Assembly: GCF_051307055.1 (NCBI RefSeq)
Contig: NZ_CP149994.1
Location: forward strand, 4,030,001-4,094,000
Source: Dryocola sp051307055
GTDB lineage: Bacteria; Pseudomonadota; Gammaproteobacteria; Enterobacterales; Enterobacteriaceae
Length of the DNA stretch: 64,000 bases
Reading direction: 5' to 3'
The notes under the pieces were generated by a model. The model made no database searches and was not told the origin of the DNA. It worked only from the letters and a program-made list of their open reading frames with translations. Below, piece after piece: positions 25,437-33,798 of this stretch (positions within the stretch are counted from its first letter, which is position 1; every line of letters starts with the position of its first letter). The translations under genes and the position numbers were made by a program.

Positions 25437-26444
25437 ATGACGCAGCGCAGCGGAATTATTGCCGCCGGGAATATGCTGGTCGATCATGTGCACCAAATCG
25501 TACAGTGGCCGCAGCGCGGGTGGCTGGCGGAAATCGTTCACAGCGAACGCTCAACCGGCGGCGCGCCGCTGAACGTGCTGCTGACGCTGGCGAAAATGCA
25601 TGTCGGCCTGCCGCTACAGGCGGTGGGGCTGGTCGGGGACGATAACGATGGCGATTACATTATGGCGATGCTCGATCAGTATCATGTGAATCGCCAGCAC
25701 GTTCACCGCACCACTTTTGCGCCCACGTCCATGTCGCAGGTGATGACAGATCCCAGCGGCCAGCGCACTTTCTTTCACTCACCGGGCGCTAACCGCCTGC
25801 TCGACTTACCCGCCTTTGACCGCCTTGAAACCTCATTTAAAATTTTTCACCTCGGCTATTTGCTGCTGCTCGATAGCCTGGATATGGAAGATGCGGAATA
25901 CGGCACGCGCAGCGCAAGGCTGCTGGCGCAGATGTCCCAGCAGGGATACGAAACCTCGCTTGATTTAGTTTCAAGACAGGGCGATCCGCGCTATCGTCCG
26001 ATGGTGCTCCCTGCCCTGCGCTGGCTGGATCATCTGGTGATTAACGAGCTGGAAGCCAGTGAATTTAGCGGGCTGGAGATTCGCCGGACAGACGGATCGC
26101 CGCATGTGGAAAATATTGCTCAGGCAGCGAATCTGTTGCTTGAGTCTGGCGTGCGCCAGCGGGTGGTCATTCACTGTCCGGAAGGCGCGTGGGGCGTAGA
26201 AACGGGTGGCGAAGGCGTATGGGTTCCATCGTTTCGTTTAGCGCCTGAAGAAATCATTGGCAGCGTGGGAGCCGGCGATGCGTTTTGCGCCGGGATTTTA
26301 TATGGCTGTCATGAAAAATGGTCGCTGGTAGAGAGCCTGAAATTAGCGCACGCTTGTGCACGCGCAAACCTTTTATGTGCAAATGCGATCGATGGCGCAA
26401 AACCGCTGCCGGAATTACAGATGTTTATTAATGAAAATAGTTAA
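25437..26444 (+). CDS. PfkB-family sugar kinase
   Basis: A 335-residue ribokinase-superfamily enzyme. The N-terminal signature region reads GGAPLNVLLTLAKM, and the C-terminal PfkB signature is GSVGAGDAFCAGI, with the catalytic base Asp281. It presumably phosphorylates the ketose made by the isomerase, or the ketose phosphate, ahead of aldolase cleavage. The exact sugar and carbon are not decidable from sequence. AAGGAG lies 7 bases upstream of the ATG. It is the last gene of the operon; a hok-type toxin locus follows. Confidence 0.9.
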   Translation: MTQRSGIIAAGNMLVDHVHQIVQWPQRGWLAEIVHSERSTGGAPLNVLLTLAKMHVGLPLQAVGLVGDDNDGDYIMAMLDQYHVNRQHVHRTTFAPTSMSQVMTDPSGQRTFFHSPGANRLLDLPAFDRLETSFKIFHLGYLLLLDSLDMEDAEYGTRSARLLAQMSQQGYETSLDLVSRQGDPRYRPMVLPALRWLDHLVINELEASEFSGLEIRRTDGSPHVENIAQAANLLLESGVRQRVVIHCPEGAWGVETGGEGVWVPSFRLAPEEIIGSVGAGDAFCAGILYGCHEKWSLVESLKLAHACARANLLCANAIDGAKPLPELQMFINENS

Positions 26445-26639
26445 ATGAACGCGTAATAATAAGCGTTTATTTGCGACGCAACGCCAGATATTAATGTAAT
26501 CCCGTTAAATAAATTACACTTATAATTTTATTCCAATAAAACAGAATGTCAGTAAACTACTCGACGGGTGCTTAGGGTTTTCTGGCCTGAGCATGCGTGA
26601 GGGATATTCTCTAAATAAAGAGAAAAAGAAAGCCCCGGG

Positions 26640-26715
26640 CAACGATAACGTTAACCCGAGGCTATCCCTCAACTCCCAACAAGTTGAGACTAGCCTCTTA
26701 CTCGCCGAAAGGCAA
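26640..26715 (-). ncRNA. Candidate Sok-like antisense RNA
   Basis: The leader upstream of the hok ATG carries the palindromes typical of hok mRNAs (CTCAACTCCCAACAAGTTGAG and GCCGAAAGGC near the ribosome site). In characterised loci a short antisense RNA is made from the opposite strand over this segment and blocks translation of the leader frame. Ends are approximate and no promoter was proven. Confidence 0.35.
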
Positions 26716-26727
26716 GGAGTAAAAGGC

Positions 26728-26877
26728 ATGAAGCCTACAAGATCTGTTGTCATGTGTTTATTAATTGTTTGCATAACGTTAGTAGCACTAACCTTATTAA
26801 CGCGGCGTAATCTTTGCGAGGTTAAAATAAGGAATGATACACAGGAGGTGGCGGCTAAGTTAGCCTGCGAACCGTAA
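26728..26877 (+). CDS. Hok/Gef-family type I toxin
   Basis: A 49-residue membrane peptide, MKPTRSVVMCLLIVCITLVA then LTLLTRRNLCEVKIRNDTQEVAAKLACEP. It matches Hok/Gef in length, the single N-terminal membrane helix, the LTRxxLCE motif and the C-terminal EVAA block. Hok toxins depolarise the inner membrane and are silenced by an antisense RNA. A frame open from 26593, in phase with the toxin, could be the mok-like leader peptide. AAGGAG lies 12 bases ahead of the ATG. A GGGCGGGG/CCCCGCCC hairpin (26891-26910) follows the stop. It lies between the sugar operon and the regulator gene, perhaps as an independent insertion. Confidence 0.85.
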   Translation: MKPTRSVVMCLLIVCITLVALTLLTRRNLCEVKIRNDTQEVAAKLACEP

Positions 26878-26890
26878 GCTAACGCTCAGC

Positions 26891-26910
26891 GGGCGGGGTT
26901 TACCCCGCCC
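26891..26910 (+). terminator. Hairpin after the hok gene
   Basis: An 8-bp GC stem (GGGCGGGG/CCCCGCCC) with loop TTTA, 13 bases after the toxin stop. No U-run; it probably marks the 3' structure of the hok mRNA. Confidence 0.5.
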
Positions 26911-26963
26911 AACTTGTGAAGCGTTAAGGGAAGTCTTAAGCACCCATTTATTTTTTCAATAAT

Positions 26964-27698
26964 TCATGCCGCATTATTTTCCGCATGAATGATATCAGCA
27001 GAAAATACATAACCCACGCCGCGAATAGTGCGAATCAACGAAGGCTGATGTGGATTAACTTCTATCTTTCTGCGCAGCCGCATGATCAGCACATCTATTG
27101 TTCTGTCGAATATCTCCAGGCTTTCGCTATGGGTGAGCTCCAGTAATCTTTCGCGCGATAATACCTTGCGGGCATTTTGCATCAGCGCCAGTAACAGGCC
27201 ATATTCTCCCTGCGTGAGCTCGACCTGCTCGTGCTGCGCATTAAACAGCTGGCACCGGTCGGTATCTAATCGCCAGCCGTTAAAATGCAACCCGCTGGTT
27301 TTCGTTATAGCCGTTTCTACCGCCAGCGCCCCCGTGCGACGCAGCACGGCCTTAACGCGGGCTACCACCACACGTGGATTAAAAGGTTTGCCAATATAGT
27401 CATCAGCGCCCATTTCCAGTCCCACCACGACATCAGATTCGCTGCCAAGACCGGTCAGCATCACGACGGGAAGCTCGGGACGCTGTCGCTGGATCTGCTG
27501 CAACACCTGCAGGCCGTTGATATCCGGCAGCATCATATCGAGCAACACCAGCGCAACCGCCGGTTGCTGAGCTATCGCTGCTAACGCCTCATTGCCGGTA
27601 TGGCAGACCAGCACGTCAAAGACGTGCTCGTTCAGGGCATCGCGTAGCACATCGCAGATAGCCAGATCGTCATCCACCACCAATATCGCAGGCTTCAT
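26964..27698 (-). CDS. OmpR-family response regulator
   Basis: A 244-residue regulator with an N-terminal receiver (acidic pocket VVDDD, phospho-acceptor Asp54 in LLDMMLPD, Lys104 in IGKPFNP) and a C-terminal winged helix (about 140-235) ending RRKIEVNPHQPSLIRTIRGVGYVFS. The start is the ATG at 27698 (MKPAILVVDDD) with GGAG upstream; the longer frame to 27782 adds unconserved residues. It is the nearest regulator to the hybrid kinase at 17411-19987, on the same strand, with the sugar operon between them. It probably controls that operon, but the pairing is inferred. Confidence 0.9.
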   Translation of the reverse strand: MKPAILVVDDDLAICDVLRDALNEHVFDVLVCHTGNEALAAIAQQPAVALVLLDMMLPDINGLQVLQQIQRQRPELPVVMLTGLGSESDVVVGLEMGADDYIGKPFNPRVVVARVKAVLRRTGALAVETAITKTSGLHFNGWRLDTDRCQLFNAQHEQVELTQGEYGLLLALMQNARKVLSRERLLELTHSESLEIFDRTIDVLIMRLRRKIEVNPHQPSLIRTIRGVGYVFSADIIHAENNAA

Positions 27699-27884
27699 TG
27701 TTGTTCTCCGGGAGGATGTACAGGTTAACGGGTAAGTGTGAACGATTGTTAATGGAGTGCCGCATAAAAAACAAATACCCATGCTGAAATTTCAACCATT
27801 GTCACACTGATAGCCATTTTGGCTGGGACGTGGCTTACATTACGGCTAAGACGGGGCGCAAAAACTTTATTTACAGGCAAAGAA

Positions 27885-27910
27885 AACGGCCCTGTTGGGC
27901 CGTTTGTTTT
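27885..27910. terminator. Intrinsic terminator of gltP, likely bidirectional
   Basis: AACGGCCC-TGTT-GGGCCGTT followed by TGTTTT on the plus strand, and by TTTTCTTTG on the minus strand just past the gltP stop. Confidence 0.9.
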
Positions 27911-27927
27911 TACTACGCAAAACTTGA

Positions 27928-29241
27928 TTAGCTATTCGCTTTGTCCGTAAAGCTGCCGAGCATTTCCCGCTCGTAAGCCGCCGCTTTTTTACTGTCGAAT
28001 TTATGTTCCCACTTGGCGATAACCAGCACCGCCAGCGCATTCCCCACCACGTTCAGTGCGGTACGCGCCATATCCAGGATACGGTCAACGCCTGCGATAA
28101 ACGCCAGGCCTTCCAGCGGAATCCCCACGCTGCCAAGCGTTGCCAGCAGCACAACGAAGGAGACGCCCGGCACGCCTGCGATACCTTTAGAGGTCACCAT
28201 CAGCGTCAGCACGAGGATGATTTCCTGACCGATTGACAGCTCAATACCGTAAAGCTGCGCGATAAAGATGGCCGCGATACTCTGGTAAAGCGTGGAGCCA
28301 TCGAGATTAAAGGAATAACCCGTCGGCACGACGAAGCTGGTAATAGATGCCGGTGCGCCGTACGCTTCCATCTTCTCAATAATGCGCGGCAGCACGCTCT
28401 CAGAGCTTGCCGTGGAGAAGGCAAGGATCAATTCATCCTTGAGAATGCGGATCAAAATCCACACGCGCAATCCGCACAGACGGGCCACCGCGCCCAGCAC
28501 CACCAGCGCAAAGAACAGAATGGCGAAATAAACCAGCAGCACCAGTTTAAGCAGCGGCCAAAGCGAAGCAAAACCGAAGTTTGCTACCGTCACCGAAATC
28601 AGCGCAAAGACCCCGATCGGGGCGTAACGCATCACCATGTGGGTCACTTTGAACATGGTTTCAGAGACAGAGCGGAATACCGTAACCAGAGGCTCACGAT
28701 GCGTGGCCGGCAGCGAAGACAGACCAAGGCCAAACAGCACCGAGAAGAAGATAATCGGCAGCATGTCGCCCTTCGCCATCGAGGCTACAATATTGGTCGG
28801 CACGAGGGAAAGGATAGTGCCCATTAATCCGTGAGCGTGACTCTGAACGTCTTCGGCGGTGTGCTGGTATTTTGAAATATCCACGCTGGCGAGCTGCGAC
28901 ATATCAATACCGTGTCCCGGCTGGAACACGTTCGCAAGGGTAATCCCCAGGATAATGGCAACCGTCGTGATCGCTTCGAAATAGAGAATGGTTTTCGCAC
29001 CGATTCGCCCGAGCTGTTTGGCATCGCCCACGCCCGCAATGCCTACCACCAGCGTAGAGATTACAATCGGCACGACAATCATTTTGATCAGATGAATAAA
29101 GATATCACCTGCCGGAGAGAGAAGATTAGCGATAAGCCATGCGCGCTCGTCGCTTTGATAATGCAGAACGCTTCCCAGCGCGATACCCAGCACCAGCGCC
29201 AGCAGTATCTGCCAGGCAAGGCTGACCTTTGGTTGTTTCAT
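27928..29241 (-). CDS. gltP: Proton/glutamate-aspartate symporter GltP
   Basis: Inner-membrane dicarboxylate/amino acid:cation symporter (DAACS family) that takes up L-glutamate and L-aspartate with protons. The 437 residues equal the E. coli length. Conserved hairpin and substrate motifs are STASSESVLPRIIEKMEAYG and VPTGYSFNLDGSTLYQSIA, then GVDRILDMARTALNVVGNALA. The start is the ATG at 29241; an in-frame TTG 18 bases upstream overlaps the GAGGAA site and is rejected. It is divergent from acs. In E. coli the nrf operon lies between these genes, and it is missing here. Confidence 0.96.
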   Translation of the reverse strand: MKQPKVSLAWQILLALVLGIALGSVLHYQSDERAWLIANLLSPAGDIFIHLIKMIVVPIVISTLVVGIAGVGDAKQLGRIGAKTILYFEAITTVAIILGITLANVFQPGHGIDMSQLASVDISKYQHTAEDVQSHAHGLMGTILSLVPTNIVASMAKGDMLPIIFFSVLFGLGLSSLPATHREPLVTVFRSVSETMFKVTHMVMRYAPIGVFALISVTVANFGFASLWPLLKLVLLVYFAILFFALVVLGAVARLCGLRVWILIRILKDELILAFSTASSESVLPRIIEKMEAYGAPASITSFVVPTGYSFNLDGSTLYQSIAAIFIAQLYGIELSIGQEIILVLTLMVTSKGIAGVPGVSFVVLLATLGSVGIPLEGLAFIAGVDRILDMARTALNVVGNALAVLVIAKWEHKFDSKKAAAYEREMLGSFTDKANS

Positions 29242-29664
29242 AACGATTTTATTCCTCAATAAAACGCCATTCCCATATTAGAGCCGATGAGAACGTCACA
29301 AACGTAAAAGGGGTATGACAATTGTCGGGGTTTACGAGGGGCTTATTCAGCGGCAGTATGAGTATCATTTGTACGCTATGCTGCGCAACCCTGGATTTTT
29401 AGAGATATTCATTCAAAATGCGCGGGCAAACAGAAATTTAGTCCCATCACTGACTATAACTTATTGTTATAAAATATATTTACTCATTCCTTTTTCAAAT
29501 AACTCTTGCCGTGAATTATTTCTCTTTGATGACTCGTTTGATTAATTTTCAGGCGGTTTAATTAATGCGTGATCTGTCGCCCAAAAAGTAAACAAAGCTG
29601 CCAAAGCCCCTACAATTAACGTTTGCGTGACATATTATTAACATCCTCAAGGAGAAAAAAAGCT
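29242..29664. promoter_or_regulatory. gltP-acs divergent promoter region
   Basis: A 423-base AT-rich region with no credible gene. It must hold the promoters of both genes. E. coli acs is activated by CRP, but I see no convincing TGTGA-N6-TCACA site, only loose half sites near 29570 and 29626. Confidence 0.5.
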
Positions 29665-31623
29665 ATGACACAACTACACAAACACGCCATTCCCGCAAAT
29701 ATTGCGGAACACTGCCTGATAAACCCGGAGCAATACTTATCCATGTACCAGCAGTCGGTGCACGATCCCGACGCGTTTTGGGGTGAACAAGGGAAAATCC
29801 TCGACTGGATCAAGCCCTACCAGAAGGTGAAAAACACCTCCTTCGCGCCGGGAAACGTCTCTATCCGCTGGTATGAAGACGGCACGCTGAATCTGGCGGC
29901 CAACTGCCTGGATCGTCATCTGAAGGAGCGCGGCGACCAGACGGCGATTATCTGGGAGGGCGATGATGCTACCCAGAGCAAAACCATTACTTACCGCGAG
30001 CTGCATCGCGACGTCTGCCGTTTTGCCAATACCCTGGTTGAACTGGGTATAAAGAAAGGCGATGTGGTGGCTATCTATATGCCGATGGTGCCGGAAGCTG
30101 CCGTAGCGATGCTGGCCTGCGCGCGTATTGGCGCGGTGCATTCCGTTATCTTCGGCGGATTCTCGCCGGAAGCCGTTGCCGGGCGCATCATTGATTCCAG
30201 CTCTCGCCTCGTCATTACCGCCGACGAAGGTATTCGCGCCGGGCGCGCTATTCCGCTGAAGAAAAACGTTGATGACGCGCTGAAAAACCCCAACGTGAAG
30301 ACCGTTGAGCATGTCATTGTCCTGAAGCGCACTGGCGCAAACGTTGAGTGGCATGAGGGCCGTGACCTGTGGTGGAACGAGCTGGTCGAGAAGGCCAGCG
30401 CTCACCATCAGCCTGTGGAAATGCATGCCGAAGATCCACTCTTCATCCTTTATACCTCCGGTTCAACCGGCAAGCCGAAAGGCGTAGTCCACACCACGGG
30501 CGGCTATCTGGTCTATGCCGCAACCACCTTTAAGTACGTTTTTGATTACCATCCGGGCGATGTCTACTGGTGTACCGCAGACGTGGGCTGGGTGACCGGC
30601 CACAGCTATCTGCTGTATGGCCCGCTGGCCTGCGGCGCCGTCACTCTGATGTTCGAAGGCGTGCCAAACTGGCCTGCCCCGAATCGTATGGCGCAGGTGG
30701 TGGATAAACACAAAGTGAACATCCTCTACACCGCGCCTACGGCCATTCGCGCTTTGATGGCCGAAGGCGATAAAGCGATTGCGGATACCGACCGCTCTTC
30801 ACTGCGTATTCTCGGCTCCGTTGGCGAACCGATTAACCCGGAAGCGTGGGAGTGGTACTGGAAGCATATCGGTAACGAGAAATGTCCGGTGATAGATACC
30901 TGGTGGCAGACTGAAACGGGCGGCTTCATGATCACCCCGCTCCCCGGCGCAACCGAGCTGAAGGCCGGCTCCGCCTCGCGTCCGTTCTTTGGCGTCCAGC
31001 CCGCGCTGGTAGATAACGAAGGCAACCCGCAACAGGGCGCAACCGACGGAAATCTGGTTATTACCGACTCCTGGCCGGGCCAGGCGCGCACCCTGTTCGG
31101 CGATCATGAACGCTTCGAACAGACCTACTTCTCGACCTTCAAAAATATGTACTTCAGCGGCGATGGCGCACGTCGTGATGAAGACGGCTACTACTGGATA
31201 ACCGGCCGTGTGGATGATGTGCTGAACGTCTCCGGACACCGTTTAGGCACCGCCGAGATTGAGTCGGCGCTTGTCTCACATCCGAAAATTGCCGAAGCCG
31301 CGGTGGTGGGCATTCCTCACAATATTAAAGGCCAGGCGATTTATGCTTACGTCACGCTGAATCACGGTGAAGAGCCGACGCCGGAGCTGTATGCCGAAGT
31401 GCGTAACTGGGTGCGAAAAGAGATCGGCCCGCTTGCCACGCCGGACATCCTGCACTGGACCGACTCGCTGCCGAAAACCCGCTCCGGCAAGATTATGCGT
31501 CGCATTCTGCGCAAAATCGCCGCCGGGGATACCAGCAACTTTGGCGATACCTCGACCCTTGCCGATCCTGGCGTAGTCGAAAAACTGCTGGAAGAGAAAC
31601 AAGCACTTACGATGCCTTCATAA
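29665..31623 (+). CDS. acs: Acetyl-CoA synthetase Acs
   Basis: AMP-forming enzyme that activates acetate to acetyl-CoA for high-affinity acetate scavenging. The start giving MTQLHKHAIPANIAEHCL matches E. coli and has AAGGAG 10 bases upstream; the frame open to 29623 is not conserved. The 652-residue protein has the AMP-binding motif YTSGSTGKPKG, WWQTETGG, and the C-terminal PKTRSGKIMRR, whose Lys (Lys609) is the acetylation site that silences the enzyme. It heads the acs-yjcH-actP operon. Confidence 0.98.
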   Translation: MTQLHKHAIPANIAEHCLINPEQYLSMYQQSVHDPDAFWGEQGKILDWIKPYQKVKNTSFAPGNVSIRWYEDGTLNLAANCLDRHLKERGDQTAIIWEGDDATQSKTITYRELHRDVCRFANTLVELGIKKGDVVAIYMPMVPEAAVAMLACARIGAVHSVIFGGFSPEAVAGRIIDSSSRLVITADEGIRAGRAIPLKKNVDDALKNPNVKTVEHVIVLKRTGANVEWHEGRDLWWNELVEKASAHHQPVEMHAEDPLFILYTSGSTGKPKGVVHTTGGYLVYAATTFKYVFDYHPGDVYWCTADVGWVTGHSYLLYGPLACGAVTLMFEGVPNWPAPNRMAQVVDKHKVNILYTAPTAIRALMAEGDKAIADTDRSSLRILGSVGEPINPEAWEWYWKHIGNEKCPVIDTWWQTETGGFMITPLPGATELKAGSASRPFFGVQPALVDNEGNPQQGATDGNLVITDSWPGQARTLFGDHERFEQTYFSTFKNMYFSGDGARRDEDGYYWITGRVDDVLNVSGHRLGTAEIESALVSHPKIAEAAVVGIPHNIKGQAIYAYVTLNHGEEPTPELYAEVRNWVRKEIGPLATPDILHWTDSLPKTRSGKIMRRILRKIAAGDTSNFGDTSTLADPGVVEKLLEEKQALTMPS

Positions 31624-31643
31624 CCATTCTCGGCCCTGTTTAC

Positions 31644-31663
31644 CCCTCTCCTTCCGGAGAGGG
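31644..31663. repeat. CCCTCTCC/GGAGAGGG inverted repeat
   Basis: An 8-bp perfect stem with loop TTCC, 20 bases after the acs stop and before yjcH; the same family as 1950-1967. It may attenuate or stabilize the acs segment of the mRNA. Confidence 0.65.
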
Positions 31664-31702
31664 AACTATAAAAACCACAACCTCACCTCTGGAGACTCTG
31701 TG

Positions 31703-32017
31703 ATGAATGAACTCATTTATCAACGGATAGAAGACAGCGCGCATTTCAGGGAGCTGGTCGAAAAACGGCAACGGTTTGCCATTATTTTATCGATTATCAT
31801 GCTGGTGATTTACGTCGGCTTTATTATGCTGATTGCCTTCGCGCCAGGCTGGCTGGGCACGCCTTTGCACGCGGGCACCAGCGTCACGCGCGGCATACCG
31901 ATAGGCGTTGGCGTAATCGTTATTTCCTTTGTGCTTACCGCCGTTTATGTCTGGCGAGCCAACGGCGAATTTGACCGGCTGACCCACGCCATGCTGCGCG
32001 AGGTAAACGCATCATGA
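31703..32017 (+). CDS. yjcH: YjcH, DUF485 membrane protein
   Basis: A 104-residue inner-membrane protein with two helices (FAIILSIIMLVIYVGFIMLIAF and GIPIGVGVIVISFVLTAVYVW), a DUF485 member always paired with ActP-type symporters. Its job is unproven; a helper for acetate transport is likely. The ATG at 31703 matches E. coli; the preceding GTG is in frame but unneeded. It overlaps actP by 4 bases (ATGA). Confidence 0.95.
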   Translation: MNELIYQRIEDSAHFRELVEKRQRFAIILSIIMLVIYVGFIMLIAFAPGWLGTPLHAGTSVTRGIPIGVGVIVISFVLTAVYVWRANGEFDRLTHAMLREVNAS

Positions 32018-33672
32018 AACGTTTTCTGACCGCACTTACGGCACCTCTGCTTGCCTTGCCCGCCATGGCGCTGGCTGCTGACGCCATTACCGGCGATGTA
32101 CAGCGCCAGCCGACCAACTGGCAAGCGATAATCATGTTCGTCATCTTCGTTGCCATGACGCTCTACATTACCTGGTGGGCTTCGAAACGCACCCGTTCGC
32201 GTAGCGATTACTACACCGCCGGCGGCAACATTACCGGCTTCCAGAACGGGCTGGCGATTTCGGGCGACTTTATGTCGGCGGCGTCCTTCCTCGGGATTTC
32301 CGCGCTGGTCTATACCTCCGGATATGACGGCCTGATTTACTCGCTCGGCTTCCTGGTGGGCTGGCCAATCATCCTGTTCCTGATTGCCGAACGCCTGCGC
32401 AACCTTGGGCGCTATACCTTTGCGGACGTCGCCTCTTACCGTCTGAAACAGGGGCCGATTCGTATTCTGTCCGCCTGCGGTTCGTTAGTCGTTGTGGCGC
32501 TGTATCTCATCGCACAGATGGTGGGCGCAGGGAAACTGATCGAGCTGCTGTTCGGCCTGAATTACCACGTTGCGGTGGTGCTGGTCGGCGTGCTGATGGT
32601 GATGTACGTGCTGTTCGGCGGCATGCTCGCCACCACCTGGGTGCAGATCATCAAAGCCGTGCTGCTGCTGTTCGGCGCAAGCTTCATGGCCTTTATGGTG
32701 ATGAAGCACGTCGGCTTCAGCTTCAGTAACCTGTTCAGCGAAGCCATGGCGGTTCACCCGAAAGGCGCGGCCATTATGAGCCCTGGCGGACTGGTGAAAG
32801 ATCCGATTTCAGCGCTGTCGCTTGGTCTGGGGCTGATGTTTGGTACCGCAGGCTTACCGCATATCCTGATGCGCTTCTTTACGGTCAGCGATGCCCGCGA
32901 AGCCCGTAAGAGCGTGCTCTACGCCACCGGTTTTATGGGCTATTTCTATATCCTGACCTTTATCATCGGCTTTGGCGCCATCATGCTGGTCGGCGCTAAT
33001 CCGGCGTTTAAAGATGCGGCTGGTGCGCTGATTGGCGGTAACAACATGGCGGCGGTTCACCTCGCTAACGCCGTGGGCGGCAACCTGTTCCTGGGCTTTA
33101 TCTCCGCCGTCGCCTTCGCCACGATTCTGGCGGTGGTGGCTGGCTTAACGCTGGCTGGCGCCTCTGCGGTCTCGCACGATTTGTATGCCAACGTGTTCCG
33201 CAAAGGGGCTTCCGAACGCGATGAGATCCGCGTGTCGAAAATCACCGTGCTGATTCTGGGCGTGGTGGCAATCGGGCTGGGCATTTTGTTTGAGAAACAG
33301 AATATCGCCTTCATGGTTGGCCTGGCGTTCTCCATCGCGGCAAGCTGTAACTTCCCGATTATTCTGCTGTCGATGTACTGGTCGAAACTGACCACTCGCG
33401 GCGCGATGATCGGCGGCTGGCTTGGCCTGCTGACGGCGGTGATACTGATGATCCTCGGCCCGACGGTCTGGGTACAGGTTCTGGGTCACGCAACGGCTGT
33501 CTTCCCGTATGAGTACCCGGCGCTGTTCTCTATTCTGGTGGCGTTTGTGGGTATCTGGGTGTTCTCGATTACCGATAACAGTCCGGAAGGCAATCTTGAA
33601 CGTGAGAAGTTCCGTGCCCAGTTTATCCGCTCCCAGACCGGGATCGGCATTGAACAAGGACGCGCGCACTAA
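32014..33672 (+). CDS. actP: Acetate/glycolate:cation symporter ActP
   Basis: Sodium:solute-symporter-family permease that imports acetate, glycolate and other short carboxylates. The 552-residue protein begins with a signal-like hydrophobic segment (FLTALTAPLLALPAMALAA) and has about 13 membrane helices. Family landmarks are DYYTAGGNITGFQNGLAISGDFMSAASFLG, GTAGLPHILMRFFTV and AASCNFPIILLSMYWSKLTTRG. It is translationally coupled to yjcH and ends at a strong terminator. Confidence 0.96.
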   Translation: MKRFLTALTAPLLALPAMALAADAITGDVQRQPTNWQAIIMFVIFVAMTLYITWWASKRTRSRSDYYTAGGNITGFQNGLAISGDFMSAASFLGISALVYTSGYDGLIYSLGFLVGWPIILFLIAERLRNLGRYTFADVASYRLKQGPIRILSACGSLVVVALYLIAQMVGAGKLIELLFGLNYHVAVVLVGVLMVMYVLFGGMLATTWVQIIKAVLLLFGASFMAFMVMKHVGFSFSNLFSEAMAVHPKGAAIMSPGGLVKDPISALSLGLGLMFGTAGLPHILMRFFTVSDAREARKSVLYATGFMGYFYILTFIIGFGAIMLVGANPAFKDAAGALIGGNNMAAVHLANAVGGNLFLGFISAVAFATILAVVAGLTLAGASAVSHDLYANVFRKGASERDEIRVSKITVLILGVVAIGLGILFEKQNIAFMVGLAFSIAASCNFPIILLSMYWSKLTTRGAMIGGWLGLLTAVILMILGPTVWVQVLGHATAVFPYEYPALFSILVAFVGIWVFSITDNSPEGNLEREKFRAQFIRSQTGIGIEQGRAH

Positions 33673-33678
33673 GCACTC

Positions 33679-33712
33679 CTCCCCGGCTATTCGGCCGGGG
33701 ATCACATTTTTC
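33679..33712 (+). terminator. Terminator of acs-yjcH-actP
   Basis: CCCCGGC/GCCGGGG-type stem (TCCCCGGCTATTCGGCCGGGGA) followed by TCACATTTTT, 7 bases after the actP stop. Confidence 0.9.
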
Positions 33713-33798
33713 TCCCGCTACGCTATCAATCTTATCTCCGGGCGCTACATTAGCTTAATAATGAAACGGTGTTTTATTAATGCATGAGCGAGGATGAG

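Noticed and set aside
26593..26727. N-terminal extension of the hok toxin
   Set aside because: The frame is open, but Hok proteins start at MKPTRS with AAGGAG before it. The extension is at most a mok-like regulatory leader.
29315..29545. 76-codon frame between gltP and acs
   Set aside because: It lies in the AT-rich divergent promoter region, with no ribosome site and no recognisable family.
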